DNA of 64,000 nt from Endozoicomonas sp965199185 (GCA_965199185.1 CBDAQW010000003.1:1-64000); one strand, 5' to 3'; numbered from the stretch's first letter, positions 1 through 8,538 are shown. The notes: a model not told the origin generated them from the letters alone. Numbers and translations: made by a program.

Positions 1-46
1 CAACTGAAGTATTTGGATTTTGCACTTCTGGCTCAGAACTTAAAGC
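1..46 (-). other. ORF-less cassette family C, partial
   Basis: Reverse complement of the first bases of the family C unit at 61774-62215, cut by the window edge. No gene. Confidence 0.8.
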
Positions 47-109
47 ACCTAACGCCAAATTCAGGGGCTGGCGCCGCAGGCGACAGTCCCCTGGAATTTT
101 TTGTTAGGT
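47..109 (-). repeat. attC site (reverse)
   Basis: 63 nt; R' (as complement) ACCTAAC at 47-53, R'' side GTTAGGT at 103-109; inner arms AGGGGC/GTCCCCT. Ends the cassette carrying the two genes to its right. Confidence 0.9.
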
Positions 110-121
110 TTCTTTGACGGT

Positions 122-412
122 TTATTCTCTTGACTCTTTAGGGTTAGACATTGTGCAAACTAATCCACCAATATTCCAGACAACATTTTTACCCATGTCA
201 CAAGCACTAGCAGCAATTACTAGAGGTAGTTGCTCATTTCCGAAGGTTTTGGGAGCAAAAAATAGTGTATCACCTGGCATACACTGTTCAGTGATTTTTG
301 TATAATCTGAAACTGAGCAAATTGTCTCTGTATTGTTTTTACACCCTGATAATGCAAAGATACTGATGGTCAAAATTAGAATTGACTTGATTTTAAAATT
401 TTTATTCATCAT
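122..412 (-). CDS. Small predicted lipoprotein
   Basis: A 96-residue protein starting MMNKNFK with a short basic N-terminus, a hydrophobic stretch at about residues 10-21 and a lipobox LSGC with the lipidated Cys at residue 24, so it should be exported and anchored to a membrane. The mature part has further cysteines (in ETIC, EQCMPGD, SACDMG and LVCT) that could form disulfides in the periplasm. I do not recognise a named family with confidence. It is the second gene of a two-gene reverse cassette, 28 bases after the corrected stop of the Rap1a/Tai-like gene. Known Rap1a and Tai proteins are periplasmic immunity proteins, so an envelope role for the pair is plausible but inferred. Confidence 0.7.
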   Translation of the reverse strand: MMNKNFKIKSILILTISIFALSGCKNNTETICSVSDYTKITEQCMPGDTLFFAPKTFGNEQLPLVIAASACDMGKNVVWNIGGLVCTMSNPKESRE

Positions 413-440
413 TTATTCCAAAATTTTGTTGATTATTATT

Positions 441-781
441 TTATGAACATGGAAAGGACTCTTCCAACCCCTTCAACAACAGCATTTCGATTGGAAAATC
501 TGTTTTTGAATTTTTGTATTTTGGAATTTGATCATCAATAATTTGCATATAGTTATCACCATTAAGTGCTAATTTTTTGGCGCACAATATATTGGCTTCC
601 TACCATTATGCTCATTACTCCAAAGAAATCCTTGACCAACACCATTTACATGAATTTTTACAATTTCAGGATGTTTTTCTTTAAGATTTTTGTATGCACT
701 TATTGATAGCATGTTGCCCGAAAAAGTATTTCCCGAATATGTGAGAAATAACATAAGGCTAAAAGATGTAATTTTTTTCAT
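441..781 (-). pseudogene. Rap1a/Tai-like exported protein, frameshifted
   Basis: Starts MKKITSFSLMLFL with a Sec signal peptide, followed by GVGQGFLWSN and a cysteine motif YCAPK that resemble the Rap1a/Tai immunity family (periplasmic proteins protecting against type VI peptidoglycan amidases). Translation stops at about 569 after 70 residues, but the next frame continues with LALNGDNYMQIIDDQIP and ends in LEESFPCS at 441, matching the usual C-terminal LNGDNY and AFPC patterns of that family. The break lies in a run of six A (minus strand) where seven would restore the frame. It is either a real decay event or a homopolymer sequencing error. It is first in its cassette, upstream of the lipoprotein gene. 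Confidence 0.65.
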
Positions 782-848
782 ATAAATCCTTATTGCTTAG
801 TTTGAATGAAAATTTCTTTTCCTACGTTTACTCCTTTGTAGTTTTGAA

Positions 849-908
849 ACCTAACGCCAAATTCAGCGGCGCGCCGCAAGGCGTGTCCGCTGGAATTTAT
901 TGTTATGT
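849..908 (-). repeat. attC site (reverse)
   Basis: 60 nt, short class with GCGGC arms; boxes ACCTAAC and GTTATGT. It is the attC of the IS-split family A unit to its right. Confidence 0.92.
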
Positions 909-943
909 GATCTTGCTTTGTTTGAACTGGAGCATATTTGCCC

Positions 944-2204
944 CACGGAAAAATCATGAAACCCCACAGCCAGCAAGAACCTCTGACAGATATTGAGTGC
1001 TCATGGCCGCCTTTTTTTGCTTTCGCTTCAGCCCTGCTTTGAAAGACTTTGTATTGTTCAACATATTAACTGCAACGTGTCGAAACCCTGCTAACATCTC
1101 TGCAGCATTGCCTCTTCTTATTCGGCAATCATCTTCGTTCATAGCAACATCTAACTTCCAATGAAGCTTTCCTTCTATTGCCCAATGACTTCTTGCTGCA
1201 GTGGCTAATTCTTCTGCTGTCAATTCAGCAGATGAAATATAATAACGAATGCTGATATCTTCAGAATCAAACACCTCTCCATCCATTCTTGCTGACATTA
1301 CGATTCCAAGTGTTTTCATCCCTTTCCAATCAAAGGACAAATTTACAAATTCATCAAAAATATCACTAACAATGTGTTGTCTTATTTCAAGCCGACCATG
1401 GCTTTTTTCTGTCGTCTTGAATGAATCACCTTTCCAAGCATTAATCTTTTCTGAAGAAAAATGGTTTTCAAATGCTTCGAGAAGTTTGCCCTGATTACCT
1501 TTGACCGCCAATAAATAATCGGCTCCCTTATCGACAATCTTGCTGGCAATGTCCCTCTGGCAGCCCATGGCATCAATGGTTACAAGGCATCCACGAATCT
1601 CAAGGAGCTCTAAAAGCTCTGGAATAGCGGTTATTTCATTACTCTTGGCATTGACTTTAATTTGCCCGAGAACTAATTCATTGGCAGCCACAAATGCACT
1701 TACCATATGAATGGCTCCTTTATCTTTTCCTTTATCGTAGGAACCTCTTACGGTCTTTCCATCAATTGCAATGATTTCGCCATTACTTACTTTATGACAG
1801 GCTTTCATCCATTCAATAAAGCAACGTTGAAATTGTTTTGGATTCACAACAGCAGCAACTCGGGCAATAGTATGATGAGATGGAACTCCATTTTCAAAGT
1901 CACCATACTTTTTTAACCAGTCGAGTCTTTCAGTTCCAAAATCCTCGATTTCCTCCCAACCTTCACAGCCGGCAATAACAGCACAGATTATCAAAATCAA
2001 AACATCTGTGAGTTTATGCTCTACTTTCCATGCTTGGCGTGGATCATAAATAACAGAAAGGCTATTCATTAAATCTAATGCATTCATTGGTTGGGCATCC
2101 AAAGTTTTTTATATATGACAATGGACGCATAAATCGGGCTATACGCACTTACACTTATAGGTCTTGAGGCCAAATGCTTCGGGGTGTTTCATGATTTTTC
2201 CCTG
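944..2204 (-). mobile_element. ISAs1-family insertion sequence, copy 1
   Basis: A 1261-bp element with terminal inverted repeats (CACGGAAAAATCATGAAAC at one end, CAGGGAAAAATCATGAAAC as complement at the other). It is flanked by a perfect 10-bp direct repeat ATATTTGCCC at 934-943 and 2205-2214, the size expected for ISAs1. The same element lies at 52187-53447 in the opposite orientation. Confidence 0.93.
954..2102 (-). CDS. ISAs1 family transposase
   Basis: A 382-residue DDE transposase. The N-terminal part (DPRQAWKVEHKLTDVLILII, residues about 20-40) is the DDE-associated domain of ISAs1 proteins. Catalytic candidates are Asp in AIDGKTVRGS, Asp in VTIDAMGCQ, and Glu in HWAIEGKLHWKLDVAMNEDD. 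It appears intact: the start lies about 100 bases inside one end and the stop almost touches the other inverted repeat, as usual for the family. The translation equals that of the copy at 52289-53437, so transposition is recent. The host sequence is an ORF-less cassette, so no gene was broken. Confidence 0.95.
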   Translation of the reverse strand: MDAQPMNALDLMNSLSVIYDPRQAWKVEHKLTDVLILIICAVIAGCEGWEEIEDFGTERLDWLKKYGDFENGVPSHHTIARVAAVVNPKQFQRCFIEWMKACHKVSNGEIIAIDGKTVRGSYDKGKDKGAIHMVSAFVAANELVLGQIKVNAKSNEITAIPELLELLEIRGCLVTIDAMGCQRDIASKIVDKGADYLLAVKGNQGKLLEAFENHFSSEKINAWKGDSFKTTEKSHGRLEIRQHIVSDIFDEFVNLSFDWKGMKTLGIVMSARMDGEVFDSEDISIRYYISSAELTAEELATAARSHWAIEGKLHWKLDVAMNEDDCRIRRGNAAEMLAGFRHVAVNMLNNTKSFKAGLKRKQKKAAMSTQYLSEVLAGCGVS

Positions 2205-2591
2205 ATATTTGCCCCACGCTTGTTGCTTATGACGGCCAAAATATTCTGAGCCAAAATGCATGACTTTATATTGAGCCTGAGAATTTTTGCCCCATAAGAA
2301 TGGCTCATTGTTCCAACCTGCGCTGAACCAAAATGCCTGATGTTCAATAGCGCTTGAAGATTAACTTGAACAAAAGGAAAATAGGCTTATGTACAGACAA
2401 AGAATTGATGTTTTCTCATGCATGCTACCGCCTACCGCTGTTTGAAAACTTACAGCATTATCCTTCCATGAACTGACATTTGTACAAATAACGTACGCCA
2501 AATATCCGATTGCCTCTCTTTGAAATCAGAGAGTATATTTTTCTTCTGAAAATTCCAAGATCGAAAGGGATAATAAACTCGATATTTGATC

Positions 2592-2651
2592 ACATAACGC
2601 CAAATTCAGCGGCGCGCCGCAAGGCGTGTCCGCTGGAATTTATTGTTATGT
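2592..2651 (-). repeat. attC site (reverse)
   Basis: 60 nt; boxes ACATAAC and GTTATGT; same short type as the site at 849-908. Confidence 0.92.
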
Positions 2652-3064
2652 GATCTTGCTTTGTTTGAACTGGAGCATATTTGCCCCACGCTTGTTGCTT
2701 ATGACGACCAAATTATCCCGAGCCAAAATGCAAGACTTTATATTAAGCCTAAGAATTTTTGCCCCTTAATAATGGCTCATTTTTGCAACCTGCGCTGAAC
2801 CAAAATGCCTGATGATCTATAGCCCTTAAAGATGAACTTGGACAAAAGGAAAATAGGCTTATGCATAGACTAAGAATTGATGGTTTCTCATGCACGCTAC
2901 CGTCTCCCGGTGGTTTGAAAACTTACAGCATATTCATTGCATGAGCTGACATTTATACAAATAACGTACGACAAATATGAAACTTTCTCTCCTTGAAATC
3001 AAAGAGTATATTTTTCTTCTGAAAATTTCGAGATCGAAGGGAATAATGAACTCGGTTTTTGATC
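2652..3064 (-). other. ORF-less cassette family A
   Basis: 413 bp, reverse orientation; ends carry the complementary GATCACATAAC / GTTATGTGATC pair. No convincing ORF on either strand. Confidence 0.85.
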
Positions 3065-3151
3065 ACATAACGCCTGCTTCAGCCGCGCCGCCGCAGGCGG
3101 CGTCGGGTGGAGGGGCGAAGCCCCGGAACGAACTGGAAGCATTTGTTATGC
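3065..3151 (-). repeat. attC site (reverse), long class
   Basis: 87 nt; boxes ACATAAC and GTTATGC; contains the extra GGGGCGAAGCCCC hairpin of the long attC class. Confidence 0.92.
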
Positions 3152-3157
3152 TCTGGT

Positions 3158-3472
3158 CTATTGTTCTGAAAATGTATGGCCACAATTGAGGCATTCATAA
3201 TTGTCTAAGATATTATCATCGACAATTTCACCAGCTTTGGCTCCAACAGCACCACCTGCTGTCGCACCAGTTAACGCACCAATAATTGAACCTGCAACAC
3301 CTCCAGCTATTGCACCTACGGGACCAAAAACAGCACCGATTGCCGCACCAGCCCCAGCTCCAGAATAACCACCGACACCTCCAACAACTGCACCAGTGGT
3401 AGCACCTGCTTTTTTGCCATAGTTACGTTTTTCAATGTTGGATGAACTACATCTTGGACAATTTTTGTTCAT
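3158..3472 (-). CDS. Zinc-ribbon / glycine-zipper membrane protein
   Basis: About 104 residues from the start MNKNCPRC. An N-terminal CPRC pair and a C-terminal CLNC pair can together form a zinc ribbon. Between them (about residues 22-82) is a long Gly/Ala-rich hydrophobic stretch with GAVVGGVGG and GAAIGAVFGPVGAIAGG, typical of glycine-zipper segments that insert in membranes. An upstream in-frame start at 3484 is possible. It is the second gene of its reverse cassette, after the HTH gene. I do not know its function; a membrane-associated metal-binding role is only an inference. Confidence 0.65.
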   Translation of the reverse strand: MNKNCPRCSSSNIEKRNYGKKAGATTGAVVGGVGGYSGAGAGAAIGAVFGPVGAIAGGVAGSIIGALTGATAGGAVGAKAGEIVDDNILDNYECLNCGHTFSEQ

Positions 3473-3524
3473 TGTTAACTCCAATCTAGTTGTAATAACT
3501 ACTGTTAAGCCATCCTTACTGCTT

Positions 3525-4040
3525 TCAACTCATAGCAATTTGCTGGAAGTTGATTTGTTGCTCCTTAAACTCTGGGTTCAATGCAAACAAGAACACATCA
3601 ATGGGAGTAACTGTTCCGTTTGGGTTGTAAATAGGGCCATTCAAAACTGAAGTATTTAAATTCCATACTTGGACAGGTACCCTTGCTCTGAAACCAGATG
3701 AGCCATAATATTCCTGAGCCTCTTTCAGGAGTGTATCCTCATTAAAGTCAAGTTGTTTTGATACGACTGCCCAATTGTTTGAGGTGAATAAAGTGGCATA
3801 CCTTTCCATAGTTGATAGGACTGCTGAAGGAGCCACTTGCAACCCCATGCAAACCCTGAAAAACATTTCCATCGGAAGAGGCGTTTTACCTGTTTCAATT
3901 TTCGTCCATGCGCTTGGTGTTTTTCCGCACATATCAGCTATCTGTGCCTGATGGATGCTGCGCTCAAGCCTCAATTCCCTGAGAAGGATTAAAGCAATAC
4001 TCGAAAATGTAGTAACCCTTGCTTCGCTGCTGCCCATCAT
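3525..4040 (-). CDS. HTH (XRE-like) DNA-binding protein
   Basis: 171 residues. About residues 15-70 form a helix-turn-helix of XRE type: LRLERSIHQAQIADMCGKTP followed by SAWTKIETGKTPLPMEMFFR. The C-terminal 100 residues are not recognised. The start is the first of two adjacent ATG codons after GGGAG. It is the first gene of a two-gene cassette, upstream of the zinc-ribbon membrane protein, so a local regulator is plausible. No toxin partner is visible. Confidence 0.72.
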   Translation of the reverse strand: MMGSSEARVTTFSSIALILLRELRLERSIHQAQIADMCGKTPSAWTKIETGKTPLPMEMFFRVCMGLQVAPSAVLSTMERYATLFTSNNWAVVSKQLDFNEDTLLKEAQEYYGSSGFRARVPVQVWNLNTSVLNGPIYNPNGTVTPIDVFLFALNPEFKEQQINFQQIAMS

Positions 4041-4176
4041 CTTGCTCCCTAACTCTTTTTTTGTGATAGGGCATCAGCATATATCAACATTCCTGTGTGT
4101 CAAGCGCATGTTCCTGTAAGGAATTCAGTTTGGCTAAATAATCTTATACTGAAGAGGTGGAGTTGAGGTATGAAGA

Positions 4177-4263
4177 GCATAACGCCAACTTAAGCCGCGC
4201 CGCCGCAGGCGGCGTCGGGTGGAGGTGCGAAGCACCGGAACGAACTTGAAGTTTTTGTTATTG
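4177..4263 (-). repeat. attC site (reverse), long class
   Basis: 87 nt; one box is GCATAAC, the other GTTATTG, which departs from the GTTRRRY rule. It marks the end of a cassette whose body is cut by the IS3 element at 4425. Confidence 0.85.
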
Positions 4264-4276
4264 ATATGCGTTTACG

Positions 4277-4424
4277 CTATGCGACAGTCTTTTCAAGACA
4301 AGCATAAGCAGTATGTTCCGCCCGAAAGAATCCCAGAATTTTCTTTTTCTTCCTCTGCAACGATTTAAGTCCAGAACTCACCGCGCGGAGAAATGCCTTT
4401 TTGGTTTTCAATGCCATCCCGCTG
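4277..4424 (-). pseudogene. C-terminal gene fragment cut by IS3
   Basis: On the minus strand an open frame enters from the IS3 edge, encodes about 48 mostly basic residues including SLQRKKKKILGFFRAEH, and stops just before the attC at 4177-4263. It looks like the 3' end of a cassette gene whose 5' part is no longer here. No family recognised. The sequence on the other side of the IS is unrelated, so the rest was lost or moved. Confidence 0.45.
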
Positions 4425-4492
4425 TGTCAGGATAGTTGTCCCGCTTACTGATTAACCAATAAAAGTTAAGCAGTGGGCGAAGGACGTGGGAT

Positions 4493-4993
4493 ATGCCTCG
4501 GTTTTCAGAGGAACGTAAGTCAGCTGTTTTGAAAAAGCTGTTGCCACCACACAATCGCTCTGTGCCAGATGTGGCCAGAGAGGAAGGTATCAGCGAACAA
4601 ACCCTGTATAATTGGCGTAAAAAACTAAGGGACAAAGGATTACCTGTGCCAGGAAGCGAACAAAAATCAGAACAATGGTCCGCTGAAAGCAAGTTTGCCG
4701 TGGTCGTTGAAACCGCTGCTTTGTCAGAAACTGAATTGAGCGAATACTGTCGTAAAAAAGGGCTTTACCCTCAACAAGTCAAGGAATGGAAGCACGCTTG
4801 TATTTCAGGTGCTGATCAGGTTTCTCAGCGTGCAGACCAGGAAAGCAAGCAATTAAAACAAGAGCGCAAACGCAATCAGACCCTCGAAAAAGAGCTTCGC
4901 CGTAAAGACAAGGCGTTGGCAGAAGCTGCAGCTTTGCTGGTGCTTTCAAAAAAGCTCGATGCCTTCTACGGGATAGACAGCGAGGACAATTGA
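4493..4993 (+). CDS. IS3 family transposase OrfA
   Basis: 166 residues. The N-terminal half has a helix-turn-helix that should bind the element's ends (VPDVAREEGISEQTLYNWRK), followed by a second HTH-like repeat (LSEYCRKKGLYPQQVKEWKH) and a C-terminal charged coiled coil (about residues 110-150, KQERKRNQTLEKELRRKDKA) for multimerisation. The gene overlaps orfB by four bases (TTGA) in the -1 frame. A slippery A_AAA_AAG heptamer 40 bases before the stop is positioned to make an OrfAB fusion transposase. Confidence 0.93.
   Translation: MPRFSEERKSAVLKKLLPPHNRSVPDVAREEGISEQTLYNWRKKLRDKGLPVPGSEQKSEQWSAESKFAVVVETAALSETELSEYCRKKGLYPQQVKEWKHACISGADQVSQRADQESKQLKQERKRNQTLEKELRRKDKALAEAAALLVLSKKLDAFYGIDSEDN
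4948..4954 (+). promoter_or_regulatory. Programmed -1 frameshift site
   Basis: Heptamer A AAA AAG in the orfA frame (codons TCA AAA AAG). The -1 frame stays open from here into orfB, the classical arrangement for IS3 fusion transposases. Confidence 0.7.
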
Positions 4994-6027
4994 CACCTGC
5001 TGATAAGCGCCGCCAACTGCTGACATGGTTTGATGAAGCCATATCAAACGGCGCTTCTCGCTGGAAGGCTGCGGAACAATTGGAAATATCCCTGAAAACA
5101 CTGGACCGCTGGCGCGATGACAATGGCGCAGTGTTAACGGACAAACGCCCGGATGCCCTGCGTCCGGTACCCTCTAACAAACTGACTGAGGAAGAGGAGC
5201 AACAGATTCTGGCCATCAGTAATGACAATGAGTATGCGAGCCTGCCACCATCGCAGATCGTTCCAGCCCTTGCAGACAAGGGAGTATACGTTGCTTCTGA
5301 ATCCAGCTTTTACCGTGTGTTGAAAAAGCATGGTCAGTTGCACTATCGCGGTCGTTCAAAAAAGCGATCGAAAAGTAAAAAGCCGACAACCCATGTTGCC
5401 ACTGGCCCCAATCAGGTTTGGTGCTGGGACATTAGTTATTTTCCGTCCAGGGTTCGCGGCCAGTTCTGGTATCTCTACCTGATACTGGACGTTTACAGTC
5501 GTAAGATTGTTGGCTGGGAGATTCATAGTCATGAGTCTGGTGAGCTGGCCAGTGAACTGATTAACCGGACAATGATGGCTGAAAAATGCACTAAAGAACC
5601 GCTTGTACTGCACTCAGACAATGGGGCTCCCATGACGTCGAGTACCTTTAAGGCCAAGCTTGAGGAATTGGGTATCATTCCCTCGCATAGTCGGCCAAGG
5701 GTGAGTAACGACAATGCATTTGCAGAATCAGTCTTTAAAACGGTTAAATACTGTCCTCAGTGGCCATCGCAAGGCTTTCTGACATTAGAAGACAGCCGTC
5801 AGTGGATGCTGAAGTTTGAACGGTTTTATAACAATGAACACCGCCATAGTTCAATTCGCTTTGTGACACCAGCGCAACGCCATGAGCAAAGAGATCAGGG
5901 AATCCTGAATTACAGGAAACAGGTGTATGCCAAAGCGCGAGAGGCCAACCCAGGGCGATGGTCAGGAAGCATCAGGAACTGGGAGCCCGTGGGTGCCGTT
6001 GCATTGAATCCTGAGCGGTTGCATTGA
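4990..6027 (+). CDS. IS3 family transposase OrfB, altered C-terminus
   Basis: 345 residues, starting TTG if translated alone. An HTH_21-like region near residues 55-130 is followed by the rve integrase core: Asp in VWCWDISY, Asp in HSDNGAPM and Glu in NDNAFAESVFKTVK form the DDE triad. The last residues are ...NPERLH because a 20-bp tandem duplication shifts the frame; the other copy ends ...NPERLSEVGIDEKKAA. The catalytic core is untouched, so activity may persist. Confidence 0.92.
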   Translation: MTPADKRRQLLTWFDEAISNGASRWKAAEQLEISLKTLDRWRDDNGAVLTDKRPDALRPVPSNKLTEEEEQQILAISNDNEYASLPPSQIVPALADKGVYVASESSFYRVLKKHGQLHYRGRSKKRSKSKKPTTHVATGPNQVWCWDISYFPSRVRGQFWYLYLILDVYSRKIVGWEIHSHESGELASELINRTMMAEKCTKEPLVLHSDNGAPMTSSTFKAKLEELGIIPSHSRPRVSNDNAFAESVFKTVKYCPQWPSQGFLTLEDSRQWMLKFERFYNNEHRHSSIRFVTPAQRHEQRDQGILNYRKQVYAKAREANPGRWSGSIRNWEPVGAVALNPERLH

Positions 6028-6040
6028 ATCCTGAGCGGTT
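6001..6040 (+). repeat. 20-bp tandem duplication in orfB
   Basis: The 20-mer starting GCATTGAATCC occurs twice in a row here and once in the copy at 47195-48262. It changes the orfB C-terminus. Confidence 0.95.
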
Positions 6041-6107
6041 GTCTGAAGTAGGAATTGACGAGAAAAAGGCTGCCTAAAATTCAGTTTTCGGGACAACTAT
6101 CTTGAAA

Positions 6108-6292
6108 AACATCTTCAAGGGCTATAGAATATCAGGCATTTTGGTTCAGCGCAGGTTGTAAAAATGAGCCATTCTTATGGGGTAAAAAATCTTAGCCTCA
6201 ATATTAAGTCATGCATCTTGGCTCAGGGTAATTTGGTCGCCATAAGCAATAAGCGTGGGGCAAATATGCTCCAGTTCAAACAAAGCAAGATC
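6108..6292 (+). other. ORF-less cassette family A, 5'-truncated
   Basis: The right-hand 185 bp of a family A unit, beginning at ATCTTCAAGGGC in mid-unit directly at the IS3 edge. No gene. Confidence 0.85.
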
Positions 6293-6353
6293 ACATAACA
6301 ATAAATTCCAGCGGACAGCACCTGCGGCGCTGCCGCTGAATTTGGCGTTATGT
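6293..6353 (+). repeat. attC site
   Basis: 61 nt; R'' ACATAAC, R' GTTATGT. First forward-facing site right of the polarity switch. Confidence 0.93.
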
Positions 6354-6767
6354 GATCAAATATCGAGTTTATTATCCCTTTCGATCTTGGAATTTTCAGA
6401 AGAAAAATATTCTCTCTGATTTCAAAGAGAGGCAATCGGATATTTGGCGTACGTTATTTGTACAAATATCAGTTCATGGAAGGAAAATGCTGTAAGTTTT
6501 CAAACAGCGGTAGGCGGTAGCATGCATGAGAAAACATCAATTCTTTGTCTGTACATAAGCCTATTTTCCTTTTGTTCAAGTTAATCTTCAAACGCTATTG
6601 AACATCAGGCATTTTGGTTCAGCGCAGGTTGGAACAATGAGCCATTCTTATGGGGCAAAAATTCTCAGGCTCAATATAAAGTCATGCATTTTGGCTCAGG
6701 ACATATTTTGGCCGTCATAAGCAACAAGCGTGGGGCAAATATGCTCCAGTTCAAACAAAGCAAGATC
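6354..6767 (+). other. ORF-less cassette family A
   Basis: 414 bp; near-identical to the units at 31716 and (reverse) 909. No supported ORF. Confidence 0.87.
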
Positions 6768-6827
6768 ACATAACAATAAATTCCAGCGGACACGCCTTGC
6801 GGCGCGCCGCTGAATTTGGCGTTATGT
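6768..6827 (+). repeat. attC site
   Basis: 60 nt; R'' ACATAAC, R' GTTATGT; family A type (AACAATAAATTCC). Confidence 0.93.
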
Positions 6828-6857
6828 GCTTATACAAAATATCAGGAATCAAATATT

Positions 6858-7517
6858 ATGGAAGAAATAGAACTAACAAAAATTGATTCCCATGATGAAC
6901 TATTGGAATTATGGGAAAGTAAGTTTGCAGAGACTTTACATTTCAATAAGGATGGGGTTATCTCACAGGTTGATTGGGAAAATAGTCCAGTAAAAATTCT
7001 TTTTGTATTGAAGGAAACAAATAAGGCAAAGCAAAATATTGTTTGTGCGATCAATAGAGCGTTAACTACGAAAAAAAGTGGATGGTGGAAAGGAAAAGTT
7101 CTTCGTCGTGTTGGTCGTTGGTCTTATGGTTTATTAAATTACAACGGTCAAGTTCCAAATTATAGAGAGGCCAAACGTCATGAAAAAGGCTTCATTAAAA
7201 ATATTGCATATATAAATATGAGAAAGTCTTCAGGTGGGGCTAGAACAAACAAAAAATCATTTAATGCTCATGTTGAGCAATTTGCTCCTTTTATCAGAAA
7301 ACAAATAGAAATATTAAACCCCGATATTGTTGTTCTTGGTGGCACGTATAAACAGATGAAAAGCTATGTGTTTCCAGAGTTAGAAAAAGTTAGTTATCGA
7401 GTTCATAAACATGGAAACGCCTTGTTCATAAATGCTTTTCATCCTGCGGCAATTAAAGGCTCATCAATGTTGTACCACCAAGTCCTTGATAGCTTTCACC
7501 AATACAGAACGAAATAA
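6858..7517 (+). CDS. UDG-fold-like protein
   Basis: 219 residues from ATG 6858. VKILFVLKETNKAK near residue 39, the middle segment NIAYINMRKSS, then LNPDIVVLGGTYKQM and a C-terminal ALFINAFHPAA resemble the uracil-DNA-glycosylase-like superfamily arrangement (early nucleotide-binding strand, ILNPDIVV strand, late HP motif). Enzyme activity cannot be assigned: a typical GQDPY motif is absent. It is the only gene of its cassette and ends 14 bases before the next attC box. It may be a base-excision or nucleic-acid-binding protein; this is inferred from the pattern only. Confidence 0.55.
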   Translation: MEEIELTKIDSHDELLELWESKFAETLHFNKDGVISQVDWENSPVKILFVLKETNKAKQNIVCAINRALTTKKSGWWKGKVLRRVGRWSYGLLNYNGQVPNYREAKRHEKGFIKNIAYINMRKSSGGARTNKKSFNAHVEQFAPFIRKQIEILNPDIVVLGGTYKQMKSYVFPELEKVSYRVHKHGNALFINAFHPAAIKGSSMLYHQVLDSFHQYRTK

Positions 7518-7531
7518 AATATTAAGCACGC

Positions 7532-7592
7532 ACATAACAAAAAAATCCAGGTGACTGCGCCTGCGGCGCTGCCGCTAAATTTGGCGTTATGT
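7532..7592 (+). repeat. attC site
   Basis: 61 nt; R'' ACATAAC, R' GTTATGT; inner arms partly mispaired (GGTGACTGCGCC against GGCGCTGCCGC). Confidence 0.9.
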
Positions 7593-8005
7593 GATCAAAT
7601 ACCGAGTTCATTATCGCTTTCGATCTCGAAATTTTCAGAAGAAAAATATATTCTCTTATTTCAAAAAGAGGAAGTCTGATATTTGTCGTACGTCATTTGT
7701 TCAAATGTCAGCTCATGCAAGAAATATGCTGTAAGTTTTCAAACCACCGGTAGGCGGTAGCGTGCATGAGAAACCATCAATTATTAGTTTGTGTGTAAGC
7801 CCATTTTTATTTTGTTCAAGTTCATCTTTAACGGCTATAGAACATCAGGTATTTTGGTTCAGCGCAGGTTACCAAAATGAGTCATTCTTATTGGGCAAAA
7901 ATTCTTAGGCTCAATATAAAGTCATGCATCTTGGCTCAGGGTAATTTGGTCGTCATAAGCAATAAATGTGGGGCAAATATGCTCCAGTTCAAACAAAGCA
8001 AGATC
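7593..8005 (+). other. ORF-less cassette family A
   Basis: 413 bp with GTTATGTGATC / GATCACATAAC ends; no gene. Confidence 0.87.
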
Positions 8006-8065
8006 ACATAACAATAAATTCCAGCGGACACGCCTTGCGGCGCGCCGCTGAATTTGGCGTTATGT
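8006..8065 (+). repeat. attC site
   Basis: 60 nt; R'' ACATAAC, R' GTTATGT. Confidence 0.93.
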
Positions 8066-8478
8066 GATCAAATACCGAGTTTATTATTCCTTTCGATCTC
8101 GAAATTTTCAGAAGAAAAATATACTCTCTGATTTCAAAGAGAGGAAGTCTGATATGTGTCATACGTTATTTGGTCAAATGCCAGCTCATGCAAGGACTAT
8201 GCTGTAAGTTTTCAAACCACCGGTAGGCGGTAGCGTGTATGAGAAACTAGGAATTCTTAGTCAGTGAATAAGCCTATTTTTCTTTTGTCCAAGTTTATTT
8301 TTAAGCGCCATAGAACATCAGGCATTTTTTTTCAGCGCAGGATGCAACAATTATTCATTCTTATGGGGCAAAAATTCTTAGGCACAATATTAAGTCATGC
8401 ATCTTCGCTCAGGGTAATTTGGCCGTCATAAGCAATAAATGTGGGGCAAATATGCTCCAGTTCAAACAAAACAAGATC
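8066..8478 (+). other. ORF-less cassette family A
   Basis: 413 bp; differs from its left neighbour by scattered substitutions. It starts with TGATCAAATACC, yet the next R' starts a coding cassette. No gene. Confidence 0.87.
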
Positions 8479-8538
8479 ACATAACAATAAATTCCAGCGG
8501 ACACGCCTGGCGGCGCGCCGCTGAATTTGGCGTTATGC
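8479..8538 (+). repeat. attC site
   Basis: 60 nt; R'' ACATAAC, R' GTTATGC. Confidence 0.93.

Larger units (their letters stand above)
909..2591 (-). other. ORF-less cassette family A, split by ISAs1
   Basis: Reverse complement of a family A unit, closest to those at 6354 and 31716, interrupted at 944-2204 by an ISAs1-type element. Removing the IS and one copy of the 10-bp duplication restores a unit of about 412 bp with GATCACATAAC ends. No host gene. Confidence 0.85.
1..4263 (-). mobile_element. Integron cassette array, reverse-oriented segment
   Basis: Five attC-like sites and four cassette genes all face left here. Read on the minus strand the order is regulator plus zinc-ribbon cassette, ORF-less family A cassette, second family A cassette split by an ISAs1 element, Rap1a/Tai-like plus lipoprotein cassette, then the start of a family C cassette that leaves the window at position 1. 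The segment ends at an IS3 element, beyond which every attC faces the other way. Confidence 0.9.
4425..6107 (+). mobile_element. IS3-family insertion sequence, copy 1
   Basis: About 1.68 kb, ends approximate. Inverted ends share GGATAGTTGTCCCG (left, after TGTCA) and CGGGACAACTATC (right). It is the same element as 46630-48292 but carries a 20-bp tandem duplication at 6001-6040. Flanks do not correspond: a reverse-array gene fragment on the left, the middle of a family A unit on the right. I see no target duplication. Confidence 0.9.

Noticed and set aside
1249..1494. Plus-strand frames inside the ISAs1 transposase
   Set aside because: Opposite-strand shadows of the intact transposase gene.
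4177..4263. attI site at the polarity switch
   Set aside because: The sequence is a full long-class attC with both arms; no integrase gene or attI-like direct repeats nearby. The neighbour is a cut gene fragment.
4779..5279. 166-codon minus-strand frame inside IS3 (also 46984-47484)
   Set aside because: Shadow of the transposase genes; identical in both copies only because the IS is identical.
6223..6435. Minus-strand open frame of 70 codons across an attC and family A unit
   Set aside because: The frame runs straight through the recombination site and similar frames recur in other units with stops and shifts; no ribosome binding site. It is a by-product of the repeat.
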